This document shows, piece by piece, positions 1 to 6,528 of a DNA stretch of 11,129 nucleotides. The notes under the pieces are model-generated. The model saw only the letters and a list, made by a program, of their open reading frames with translations, ran no database searches and was not told where the DNA came from. The number at the start of each line of letters is the position of its first letter. The first letter of the stretch is position 1. The DNA is taken from positions 1 through 11,129 of the forward strand of contig DLQN01000045.1 of assembly GCA_002477595.1 (NCBI GenBank), given 5' to 3'. Both the position numbers and the translations under genes were made by a program. The stretch is from Roseivirga sp. UBA7431 (GTDB lineage Bacteria; Bacteroidota; Bacteroidia; Cytophagales; Cyclobacteriaceae).

Positions 1-9
1 ATATTCTTT

Positions 10-240
10 ATGTCATACGCAGCGCTGGCCGTTTTGTCTTTGTTTGCAGGGGTCTTTGGGCTATCTCAGGTCATGCTCGAAAAACCAGCTCCTATCTTAT
101 GGGCATTGCCCATCATGGCTGCTGTGGCGCTCGGATTATACTTGATTGCTCAAGGAGGCCAGAAGGTTGGTGCTGAACAGATGTTTAGAATCCATCATTT
201 CTATGAGCAAGTGATCAAACACCGAGTAGCTCTAAAATAA
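10..240 (+). CDS. Small two-helix membrane protein, possibly the C-terminal end of a longer gene
   Basis: I do not recognise the family. From the ATG at 10 the product is 76 residues. It has two hydrophobic segments (about residues 4-19 and 28-47) separated by a short polar stretch with a Lys-Pro, and a basic, amphipathic C-terminal tail of about 28 residues with several His, Lys and Arg. This predicts an inner-membrane protein with two helices and a cytoplasmic tail. The three codons before the ATG (Ile-Phe-Phe) are also open up to the window edge, so this may be only the last part of a bigger membrane protein. The stop is followed directly by an A-run and a GC-rich hairpin. The next genes are convergent, on the other strand. 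Function unknown. Confidence 0.55.
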   Translation: MSYAALAVLSLFAGVFGLSQVMLEKPAPILWALPIMAAVALGLYLIAQGGQKVGAEQMFRIHHFYEQVIKHRVALK

Positions 241-271
241 AAAAACCCGAGGTTAACTACTCCCTCGGGTT
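239..271 (-). terminator. GC-rich hairpin with a U-run on the minus strand
   Basis: A perfect 9-bp inverted repeat (244-252 AACCCGAGG with 263-271 CCTCGGGTT, 10-base loop) follows the stop of the left-edge gene. Seven A at 239-245 become a U-run when read on the minus strand, so this is a classic intrinsic terminator in the minus direction. On the plus strand only two T follow the stem, so it would end the left-edge gene poorly, unless it acts as a 3' end stabiliser. No recognisable minus-strand gene lies between this and the next minus-strand terminator at 549-583. Confidence 0.6.
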
Positions 272-548
272 ACTAAACAAATAAACTACTAACTATATGA
301 AGAGAATTACTGTCTGTAATTCTGATTATTCGATTGCGGTTCGTGTCTTTCAACAATCATACCAACTTAACGGTCACAAACCCTACTTTGTATATGCGAA
401 TTTGCCCTAAATGTTTCATTAGTGCCCTTTTTTTAACCTTAATTAACTTAGATGTTAATTAACAATAAAATAACAATGAGTTTTGGAGTGATGTGGATTC
501 ACTTCGTTTCGCGTAAGCCTCTCGTTATTAGTTTTGCTTGGTACTAAG
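272..548. other. Gene-free stretch with small inverted repeats
   Basis: No protein gene can be supported here. The stretch holds an 8-bp perfect hairpin at 303-323 (AGAATTAC, 5-base loop, GTAATTCT). It also holds a weak stem at 407-422 followed by seven T at 428-434 (plus direction). Two copies of the palindrome TTAATTAA lie at 439-446 and 455-462. A 7-bp stem with one G-T pair lies at 485-505. A 37-codon frame starts with ATG at 297 and ends at 410, but it shows no signal peptide, membrane segment or known motif. The stretch may encode a small RNA or may just be the spacer between convergent transcription units. Confidence 0.4.
303..323. repeat. Perfect 8-bp inverted repeat
   Basis: AGAATTAC at 303-310 and GTAATTCT at 316-323 are exact reverse complements, with the loop TGTCT. 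No T-run follows on either strand, so it is not a terminator. It could be part of a structured small RNA together with the hairpin at 244-271, or an operator-like site. The role is unknown. Confidence 0.4.
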
Positions 549-583
549 AAAAAAAAAGCCCGATCGCTCAAAAGCGATCGGGC
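549..583 (-). terminator. Intrinsic terminator of the S8 protease transcription unit
   Basis: An 11-bp perfect stem (558-568 GCCCGATCGCT with 573-583 AGCGATCGGGC) has a 4-base loop CAAA. The nine A at 549-557 give a long U-run on the minus strand. It lies 29 bases past the protease stop codon, as expected for the end of the minus-strand operon. A shorter T-run on the plus side (590-594) could allow weak bidirectional action. Confidence 0.88.
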
Positions 584-612
584 CGTTAGTTTTTGTTCTC
601 AGAAAGCTAGGG

Positions 613-2223
613 CTATCTCTTTTTCTTCAATGTCATTGATTCAGCGAGTTTGACGGCCTCCGCAGCATTGACAATCCCACCTGAAACCGAAAGTTCTGAG
701 AACCTTACCTGTTCTCCACTTCCAGGCTTTGAAACGTTAAGGCCATCAAGGCTTCTTGAAGATTTCATGAGGATGTCTTTTACCTGCTCTGCTTTCAGGT
801 CAGGAAAATAGGATAGCAATAAGGCGGCCACACCAGCAGTAACGGGAGAAGCCATGCTCGTTCCTTGGGCGTCTTGATACTTATTGTCTGGGGCCAAAGA
901 GTAGATGGCGACTCCAGGGGCAAAAACGTCTACATTCCTTTTCCCATAGTTAGAAAACCCACCGACATAGTTCTCATCTAAGCCAGAATCAGAAGCACCT
1001 ACTTCGATCCAATTCGACATGTTCTTCTTCCTGCCGATATAGTCGTTAGGAAAGTTATTTGCTTCGTCAATATCCTCAGCGCTGTTTCCAGCAGCATGTA
1101 CTAATAGGACTCCTTTAGAAGCAGCATATTCAATGGCTTCATAGACGTATTCAAGATGGGCAGAATAGCTTTTACCAAAACTCATGTTTATGACTTGTGC
1201 ACCATTATCTACAGCGTACCTAATGGCATTTGCCACATCTTTGTCTCTCTCGTCACCATCTGGGACAGCACGTAGGGCCATAATCCTAACATTACTGGCG
1301 ATACCGTCAATACCAATGCTATTTCCCCTTTTTGCGGCAATGATTCCTGAAACATGTGTCCCGTGAAAGTTGTCAGTGCCTTTGCCCATAACATCATTGT
1401 TACCATAACCCACCTCATCGAGTTTATTCGGATCGTCTCCAACTATGTAACGGGGGTCAAAATCTAAGTCATAGGCCACCGCTTGTGAGGTAATTTGCTC
1501 TAAGTCTTTTCCTAATAGGTAGATCAGGCTATCTAGAAGCAATCCTTTGTCGGTTGCCTCATAGATACTACTCAATATCGCTTTCCCTTGAAGTATCGTT
1601 TGATCAGTAGAGTTTATCTTTTGCACCACATCATAAGTGATGGTATCCAACATATAATATGCTTGAAAAAGCTTGTTGAACCTTCTAAGTTGCGTGTCAA
1701 CATTCTGTAACAATTGCATTTGGCCCGCAGACTCGTTGGCTCCTTTTTCGAATTCAGCTTTAACCCCTTCCCAGTATTCAAAACTTGCTAGTTCTTTTTT
1801 CTTAAAGTCACTCTTCGTTTTTCCTTCATAGACAGGCATCAGACGCTTGTACTCTCGCGCTAATGCATAGGAATCTTTGTCCACATTTTGACCATCCTTA
1901 CCACCGATGAAATTCCATCCGTAGACATCATCTATATATCCATTGCTGTCATCATCAATACCGTTATCAGGAATTTCATCTTCATTCACCCACATCACGT
2001 CTTTAAGATCTTCATGCAGAATGTCGATACCCGAATCGATAACAGCAACAATAACGGTTTTTGACTCCTTTCCTTTTAGATATTCATAGGCCTTTTCTGT
2101 ACTTACCCCATTGACTTTATTATCGACAGGGTCAAGGTTAAACCAGTTCTTAGGTGGTGCCTGATTTTGTGCTATCACGTTTAACGATAGGCCTAGTAGC
2201 ATTAGGGAAAGTATCTTTTTCAT
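613..2223 (-). CDS. Secreted subtilisin-family (S8) serine protease
   Basis: This is an exported endopeptidase of the subtilisin family. From the ATG ending at 2223 the product is 536 residues and begins with a signal peptide (MKKILSLMLLGLSLNVIA, then Gln). Upstream in-frame starts exist (ATG at 2238 and 2235, TTG at 2253), but the chosen one gives the cleanest signal peptide. The catalytic triad is complete: Asp63 in VIDSGID, His287 in HGTHVSG and Ser456 in GTSMASP. The oxyanion Asn380 lies in AAGNS. Between Asp and His is an unusually long stretch. It starts with an Asp/Asn-rich, Ca-site-like segment (about residues 81-102, DNGIDDDSNGYIDD) and then has roughly 170 charged, mostly helical residues. 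No I9 propeptide and no T9SS C-terminal sorting domain are visible, so export is probably by Sec to the periplasm or outer membrane. It is the last gene of the cluster, starting 16 bases after the asparaginase stop. Substrate unknown. Confidence 0.93.
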   Translation of the reverse strand: MKKILSLMLLGLSLNVIAQNQAPPKNWFNLDPVDNKVNGVSTEKAYEYLKGKESKTVIVAVIDSGIDILHEDLKDVMWVNEDEIPDNGIDDDSNGYIDDVYGWNFIGGKDGQNVDKDSYALAREYKRLMPVYEGKTKSDFKKKELASFEYWEGVKAEFEKGANESAGQMQLLQNVDTQLRRFNKLFQAYYMLDTITYDVVQKINSTDQTILQGKAILSSIYEATDKGLLLDSLIYLLGKDLEQITSQAVAYDLDFDPRYIVGDDPNKLDEVGYGNNDVMGKGTDNFHGTHVSGIIAAKRGNSIGIDGIASNVRIMALRAVPDGDERDKDVANAIRYAVDNGAQVINMSFGKSYSAHLEYVYEAIEYAASKGVLLVHAAGNSAEDIDEANNFPNDYIGRKKNMSNWIEVGASDSGLDENYVGGFSNYGKRNVDVFAPGVAIYSLAPDNKYQDAQGTSMASPVTAGVAALLLSYFPDLKAEQVKDILMKSSRSLDGLNVSKPGSGEQVRFSELSVSGGIVNAAEAVKLAESMTLKKKR

Positions 2224-2239
2224 ATTTCTTAACATCATA

Positions 2240-2728
2240 TTATCTAATTTCAAACAAGCCTGTTCCTGGGTGTTTATAACACGTTTCAGGTTGCATTATT
2301 TTACCATTCATGGCAATAAACGTGCCTTCACTTAAAACATTTATTGCTCCAACAGCCACACCGATGTTAAAATCGGCATCGGATTCAGCAAAGCGTTGAG
2401 GTCTATACGAGCCTGTGAACAGGATGGTTTTGTTTTTTACATTTCCAACAAACTGAGCTGTTTCCACCATAGTATCAGACCCGTGGGTGACAATAATTTT
2501 AGAATAGTCTGTCGATAAGAGCATTGCCTTCAGCGCTAGCCTATCCTCTTCCAAAATATCCATACTGTCCTTTTTAAAAAGGCTCACCACATTAAACTCG
2601 AAACCTGAAAAGCTCTTTTCAAGGACTCTTGAAACGGCTGGCTCATCAATCTCGAAGGCATAGCCCGCATTGATTTTAGGATAATCTTTGTCTATGGTGC
2701 CACCCGTTTGAATGAAGAGGATTTTCAT
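2240..2728 (-). CDS. Single-domain L-asparaginase-like protein
   Basis: The 162 residues match the N-terminal catalytic domain of type I/II bacterial asparaginases, which hydrolyse asparagine to aspartate and ammonia. The usual enzyme has about 330 residues in two domains; the C-terminal domain is absent here. The catalytic loop TGGTI is at residues 8-12 (nucleophile Thr11). THGSDTM at 81-87 is the second motif, with Ser84 where the Thr of the usual HGTDT stands, followed by Asp85. Lys152 in the segment CYKHPGTG matches the conserved active-site Lys. The chain ends cleanly after this domain, so it is more likely a member of a short asparaginase-like family than a truncated gene. There is no signal peptide, so it is cytoplasmic. 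The ATG at 2728 lies 19 bases after the stop of the PorP/SprF remnant, and the protease gene follows closely, so the three were probably one operon. True substrate uncertain. Confidence 0.85.
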   Translation of the reverse strand: MKILFIQTGGTIDKDYPKINAGYAFEIDEPAVSRVLEKSFSGFEFNVVSLFKKDSMDILEEDRLALKAMLLSTDYSKIIVTHGSDTMVETAQFVGNVKNKTILFTGSYRPQRFAESDADFNIGVAVGAINVLSEGTFIAMNGKIMQPETCYKHPGTGLFEIR

Positions 2729-2747
2729 TCAGGAAATATATGAAAAG

Positions 2748-3040
2748 CTAATATTTAAAGCATGGTAGTATTGTATCACGTTTCGTACGTTTTACAATTT
2801 TCCCAAAAGCTAAGGTCAATGAGAATTCATGTGCTCCACCCGTTACACTTGCCAGCTGAGATACCGTAAAATCATAGCTATACCCGAAGGACAGGTCTTT
2901 ATTTAATTCTAGGCCAAAGAGGCCAATAACGGACTCATTCTTAGCCACTTTATTTACACTTTCAATAGGGATCCCGCGGTACCAAACACCAAGCAATAGG
3001 GGTTGGAAATAGAGTTGCGCACCAAACCCGTAATCGTGAT
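2748..3040 (-). pseudogene. C-terminal remnant of a PorP/SprF family membrane protein
   Basis: In the minus frame ending at TAG 2748-2750, about 93 residues up to the GGG codon at 3027-3029 read as the end of a PorP/SprF protein. Key signs are GFGAQLYFQPLLLGVWYRGI, a later FGYSYDFT segment, GAHEFSL, and a basic tail ending in PCFKY. Full PorP/SprF proteins are about 300 residues, outer-membrane, and partner T9SS-secreted adhesins, often from the adjacent gene. Here no ATG, signal peptide or N-terminal two-thirds is present. Upstream of about 3035 the sequence changes into the SprB-repeat adhesin remnant in a different frame. The fragment is therefore the 3' side of a deletion junction and is not expected to be functional. 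The family call comes from recognising the motif pattern, not from a database search. Confidence 0.75.
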
Positions 3041-3508
3041 TACATTATTAGGAAAGGCGATTGAACCCGTACCAATTGAAGCTCCTCCTCCATCAAATAA
3101 CTCCCAATCATAACCAGGGTTTCCATTACCCATAGTAACCACTATTTGCGCATCAGAATCTCCTCTGCAGGTCACGTCATTAACGACTACTGTGCCTACC
3201 AAATCTGGTGGGTTGATGACCGTTTATGTAGCTGGACCTGTAGAATCACCGTTGCCCTCAGTCACTTCTACGGAGTAATCTCCAGCAGCCAAACCGCTCG
3301 CAACAAAAGAGGTATAGGGAAGGACATTACCCAAATCATCTCTCCACACATAGCTATAGGGAAGCACACCTGAAGTCACACTTATCGTAATAGCTCCAAG
3401 GCAACTGTTAACGCTAACCGAAGAAAAGCCCTGTTTAACAGCACATATAAAAAGTATCAACAATAAAATTATTCTAAGGTAATACCTTTTGTTGGTTGTG
3501 ACTGACAT
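3027..3508 (-). pseudogene. N-terminal remnant of an SprB-repeat adhesin with an internal stop codon
   Basis: From ATG at 3508 the frame gives a signal peptide (basic start, then RIILLLILFICAV, about residues 11-23). Two SprB-type repeats follow. The first has the pattern SCLGAITISVTSGVLPYSY followed by SGLAAGDYSVEVTEG; the second has VNDVTCRGDSDAQIVV, ending in VITITGL. A TAA at 3224-3226 (codon 95) interrupts the frame between the repeats. The same frame continues after it as TVINPPDLVG, typical linker sequence, so this looks like a point nonsense mutation, perhaps of a Tyr codon (TYTV is common here). After about 3035 the frame runs into PorP/SprF sequence out of frame and stops at 2954. 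Intact adhesins of this kind are usually far longer and T9SS-secreted. The gene has lost nearly all of its body. Confidence 0.75.
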
Positions 3509-3762
3509 TTTTGTGGTTGTTTAGCTTAGGTGAATAATTTGATTGCCACATATTGAATATGAGGCCTTAAAAGGGAATAATCAAACCTTGGACAAAAAGA
3601 GGGGTTCTAAGAATTGTACAAATTCGGCAATTTTAATTGTTTTCATTTATTGTGTTTTTCTAATATATGACGTTTGCCTTCAAAAATGAAAACGTAAAAA
3701 ACAGTTACGTGTATTTCAGTGGAATAGAAGAAATCTAGGAGCGGTTTAGATTCTTTTGGGCA

Positions 3763-3794
3763 TTGTTAAAAAAACTTTTTTGAAAATATTTTTG
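3763..3794 (+). promoter_or_regulatory. Candidate Bacteroidota-type promoter for the MoxR ATPase
   Basis: TATTTTTG at 3787-3794 is an exact match to the Bacteroidota -7 element TAnnTTTG. A TTG at 3763-3765 lies 21 bases upstream, within the range seen for the -33 element. Transcription would start around 3800, leaving a 5' leader of about 155 bases that includes the hairpin at 3898-3916. The region is AT-rich, so a chance match is possible. Confidence 0.4.
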
Positions 3795-3897
3795 CTGTTA
3801 ATTCTTGTTAAATGGCTGGCACTTATTGTGACTTCATTTCGATATCAGTCATCTTTGCCATTCGCTGATCATATAAAACCCATGGCGCTCGTGTAAG

Positions 3898-3916
3898 TAT
3901 TATGGTCAGCATAATA
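3898..3916. repeat. Perfect 7-bp inverted repeat upstream of the MoxR gene
   Basis: TATTATG (3898-3904) and CATAATA (3910-3916) are exact reverse complements around the loop GTCAG, 41 bases before the ATG at 3957. It could be an operator or a leader hairpin. No T-run follows, so it is not a terminator. Confidence 0.35.
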
Positions 3917-3956
3917 TCTATTTGATTATTTTAGCGCGATTTAAGAATCGAAAATC

Positions 3957-4946
3957 ATGGAAGAGGCTGTATCAAACGACTTAAAAAAAGAACATCAGGA
4001 AAAAATCAATCGCGTTGCTGCTGAAGTCAGCAAAATCGTTGTTGGCCAAGAATATATGGTTAACCGATTATTGATTGGTCTATTCACTAATGGACATATC
4101 CTCTTAGAAGGTGTCCCAGGTATTGCAAAGACTTTGACCGTAAATACACTCGCTCAAGTACTGCACTTAGACTTTCAAAGGATCCAGTTTACACCAGACC
4201 TTTTGCCTGCCGATTTAGTAGGTACCATGATTTACAACCAAAAGAAAGCCGAATTCGAAGTGAAGAAAGGCCCAATCTTCGGTAATGTAATTCTTGCCGA
4301 TGAGGTAAACCGCGCCCCAGCCAAGGTGCAATCTGCTTTGCTCGAAGCCATGCAGGAAAAAACAGTTACGATCGGTGAGACGAGTTACAAACTTGATAGA
4401 CCGTTTATTGTCCTTGCTACACAAAACCCTATCGACCAAGAAGGAACATACAGCTTGCCAGAAGCGCAAATTGACCGTTTCATGTTGAAGGTTAAAGTCG
4501 ATTACCCGACTAAAGAGGATGAATTAGAAGTGATGCGCAGGATGGCGAACATGAAGTTCCATCCAGAAATAGAAACCTTACTAACTAAAGAAGATATTTT
4601 CGCGATTCGCGATGAGGTGAATGCTGTGACCATTTCAGAATCACTAGAGCGGTATATCATTGAATTAGTTTTCGCCACACGTAACCCAAAAGATTACGGT
4701 TTAGAGGAAGAAGCATATTATATGCAGTTCGGTGCTTCTCCAAGAGCATCGATTAACCTCAACCTTGCTGCCAAAGCAATAGCTTTCTTTAATCAGCGAG
4801 ATTATGTGTTACCTGAGGATATTAAGGAAATTGCTTCGGATGTATTGAACCACAGGATCATCCTCAACTATGAAGCAGAAGCAGACGGTGTTACCACCGA
4901 ACAGATCGTTGAGAAGCTCCTAAAGAAGATTCCGATCAACCATTAG
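3957..4946 (+). CDS. MoxR-family AAA+ ATPase
   Basis: This is a 329-residue cytoplasmic ATPase of the MoxR family, chaperone-like AAA+ proteins that help mature or activate other protein complexes. The AAA+ core is complete. Walker A is GVPGIAKT at residues 52-59, and Walker B is VILADEVNR at 111-119. Sensor 1 is in ATQNP at 154-158, LPEAQIDRF follows at 168-175, and the sensor 2 region is SPRAS at 261-265. The C-terminal helical lid runs to the end. Length is normal for the family. MoxR genes usually sit with DUF58, VWA or TPR membrane-protein genes. Here the upstream neighbour is divergent and the downstream genes encode an unrelated lipoprotein and receptor, so it stands alone. No terminator is visible in the 134 bases after it. 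The client is unknown; the family assignment is very secure. Confidence 0.95.
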   Translation: MEEAVSNDLKKEHQEKINRVAAEVSKIVVGQEYMVNRLLIGLFTNGHILLEGVPGIAKTLTVNTLAQVLHLDFQRIQFTPDLLPADLVGTMIYNQKKAEFEVKKGPIFGNVILADEVNRAPAKVQSALLEAMQEKTVTIGETSYKLDRPFIVLATQNPIDQEGTYSLPEAQIDRFMLKVKVDYPTKEDELEVMRRMANMKFHPEIETLLTKEDIFAIRDEVNAVTISESLERYIIELVFATRNPKDYGLEEEAYYMQFGASPRASINLNLAAKAIAFFNQRDYVLPEDIKEIASDVLNHRIILNYEAEADGVTTEQIVEKLLKKIPINH

Positions 4947-5012
4947 ATCTCTACATAACATTGGGTTAACCTTGCTAACACATTGTTAAACAGAATGACA
5001 ACTATTCTTAAC

Positions 5013-5030
5013 AAAGGCGTAAACGCTTTC
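5013..5030. promoter_or_regulatory. Possible operator upstream of the lipoprotein gene
   Basis: The sequence AAAGGCGTAAACGCTTTC contains GCGT-AA-ACGC flanked by further partial symmetry, 51 bases before the lipoprotein start. Short symmetric sites of this kind are typical of helix-turn-helix regulators. No regulator gene lies nearby, and a chance origin cannot be excluded. I could not find a convincing TTG / TAnnTTTG promoter in 4947-5080. Confidence 0.25.
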
Positions 5031-5080
5031 TAGATCAAATCATGTTGCTTTGGGTCATAATTTAAACCCTAATCAAAAAC

Positions 5081-6502
5081 ATGAAAAAATTTGAAAAGCA
5101 ACTACTTAGCCTGTTTCTAGCGGCAGCTTTGTTGTTCATAGCATCGGCTTGTGGAGACGATGACGCAACTCCAGCTCCGGATCCAGATCCAGTTGACACT
5201 TTTACCATCACTTCTTTTGACGAAACGCGTTCAGGCGTAGAATTCAAGCAAAACAGAATTTCAGGAGTCTTCAACAGAGACTACACATTAACGAATGACG
5301 TAGCATGGCTATTAGACGGTAGAGTTGTTGTAACCGAAGGCGTTACTTTGACCATCGAGCCAGGAACAATTGTCAAAGGAGAAGCTGGTCAAGGTGCATT
5401 AGCGTCTGTTCTTCTAATTGCGAGAGGTGCAGAAATTCAAGCAAACGGTACTGCTGCGAACCCAATTGTATTCACTTCATATTTAGACGACATCAATGTT
5501 GGAGAATTTGCTTCTACACTTGAAGTTGACGGAAATAACGGCCCTGCTGATTTAGGTCTTTGGGGCGGTGTATTAATCTTAGGAAATGCTCCAATCTTTG
5601 CTGACGCAGCTGAAGTTCAAATTGAAGGTATTCCTTCTTCTGTTACTGAAGGATTATATGGTGGTTCTGATGCTACAGATAACTCTGGTTCATTTACTTA
5701 TTGCTCAATCAGATTCACAGGACAGCAACTAGGTCCTGGTAACGAGCTTCAAGGCTTGACTCTTGGAGGTGTTGGTTCAGGAACGACAGTTAACCATGTT
5801 GAATCTATCAACTCTGCTGATGATGGTGTTGAAATCTTCGGTGGAACTGTTAATATCTCAAACTTCATCGTATTAAACCCTGATGATGATGGCTTCGATA
5901 CTGACCAAGGTTGGTCTGGAACAGCGACTAACATTGTATACATCGGTGGTACTGGTACTGCAAACGGAATTGGCTCTGACCATGGGTTCGAATTAGACGG
6001 ACCTGAAGGTGACACTGGTGGAACTGCTCAAATCGGTAAATTCAGAAACGCATCCTTATGGGGTAGAAGCGCTACTGACTTTGCTGACCTTAGAGACGGT
6101 GCCACTTATGACATTCAAGATTCTTACTTCTTTGGCTTCACTGCTGGTGTTGACTTAGAATTAGATGCAGATGGTTCTGACGATGGAAACGGTGGCGTTT
6201 TAAGCGATGACCCAACCATCTCTGACAACTATGTTGCTGGAACTGTAATCTTTACAGGTAATGAATTCAATCAGAATGATAATGCTGGTGGAGCGACATT
6301 CTCAATTAACAGTATTCTGAACGACAAACTAAACGGTAGTTTAACAACCCCTGACAGAACTGCTCAGGTTACAAATAACGAAACTGTTGTATTCCCTGCT
6401 GCTAACAACGTGGTAACAACCCGCACCAAAGGTGCTGATGTGTCTGTCCTTTCATGGTCATACACTGCCACATTAAACTTATTAGTTGCAGGTTTCAACT
6501 AG
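5081..6502 (+). CDS. Surface-type lipoprotein with probable right-handed beta-helix fold
   Basis: The 473-residue product starts with a lipoprotein signal peptide (hydrophobic residues 8-20, lipobox ASAC, lipidated Cys24). GDDD follows directly and then a Pro/Asp linker (PAPDPDPVD). An acidic patch right after the Cys resembles the lipoprotein export signal that places lipoproteins on the cell surface in this phylum. From about residue 75 the chain is rich in short beta-strand repeats: VTLTIEPGTIVKG at 88-100, IVFTS at 129-133, and LTLGGVGSGTTVNHVESINS further on. Asp-rich turns such as NPDDDGFDTDQG (266-277) and DADGSDDGNGG (362-372) look able to bind calcium. I infer a beta-helix; no catalytic motif is visible. 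It lies 90 bases before a TonB-dependent receptor gene in the same direction, which suggests that it binds or presents a ligand for that receptor, taking the position SusD has elsewhere. SusD motifs are absent. Function unproven. Confidence 0.85.
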   Translation: MKKFEKQLLSLFLAAALLFIASACGDDDATPAPDPDPVDTFTITSFDETRSGVEFKQNRISGVFNRDYTLTNDVAWLLDGRVVVTEGVTLTIEPGTIVKGEAGQGALASVLLIARGAEIQANGTAANPIVFTSYLDDINVGEFASTLEVDGNNGPADLGLWGGVLILGNAPIFADAAEVQIEGIPSSVTEGLYGGSDATDNSGSFTYCSIRFTGQQLGPGNELQGLTLGGVGSGTTVNHVESINSADDGVEIFGGTVNISNFIVLNPDDDGFDTDQGWSGTATNIVYIGGTGTANGIGSDHGFELDGPEGDTGGTAQIGKFRNASLWGRSATDFADLRDGATYDIQDSYFFGFTAGVDLELDADGSDDGNGGVLSDDPTISDNYVAGTVIFTGNEFNQNDNAGGATFSINSILNDKLNGSLTTPDRTAQVTNNETVVFPAANNVVTTRTKGADVSVLSWSYTATLNLLVAGFN

Positions 6503-6528
6503 AAATAAAAAAACATAAACACAACACT

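Larger units (their letters stand above)
3509..3956. other. Divergent AT-rich intergenic region
   Basis: No gene is visible in these 448 bases between the minus-strand adhesin remnant and the plus-strand moxR-type gene. It contains a palindromic core TTGTACAA (3614-3621) inside the inverted repeat GAATT-GTACA-AATTC (3611-3625). A 6-bp inverted repeat AATCTA/TAGATT lies at 3732-3752, and a 7-bp perfect hairpin TATTATG-GTCAG-CATAATA at 3898-3916. A candidate plus-strand promoter is at 3763-3794. The minus-strand promoter of the cluster should also lie here, but I cannot point to a convincing match. Confidence 0.5.

Noticed and set aside
297..410. 37-codon frame in the gene-free stretch
   Set aside because: It is short, without a recognisable motif, signal or membrane segment, and it overlaps a perfect hairpin. 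Not enough to call a gene.
439..462. Paired TTAATTAA palindromes as an origin or attachment site
   Set aside because: Such AT-only palindromes are expected by chance in an AT-rich spacer, and no integrase, replication gene or flanking repeat is present.
2224..2253. Longer starts for the S8 protease (TTG at 2253, ATG at 2238 and 2235)
   Set aside because: The TTG start overlaps the asparaginase gene and puts ten polar residues before the signal peptide. The ATG at 2223 gives a typical Lys-Lys signal peptide start. The ATG at 2238 remains possible.
2954..3202. Separate small gene starting with TTG at 3202
   Set aside because: It is the continuation of the adhesin frame past the TAA at 3224-3226 and carries repeat sequence, so it is part of the pseudogene.
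3224..3226. Programmed stop-codon read-through in the adhesin
   Set aside because: The same gene is also broken by a frame change and loss of its body downstream, so simple decay explains it better.
5749..6015. Minus-strand open frame inside the lipoprotein gene
   Set aside because: It lies fully inside a well-supported gene, its translation is low-complexity and Pro/Ser-rich, and no motif or start context supports it. The same holds for the other antisense frames inside the protease, MoxR, receptor and LOG genes.
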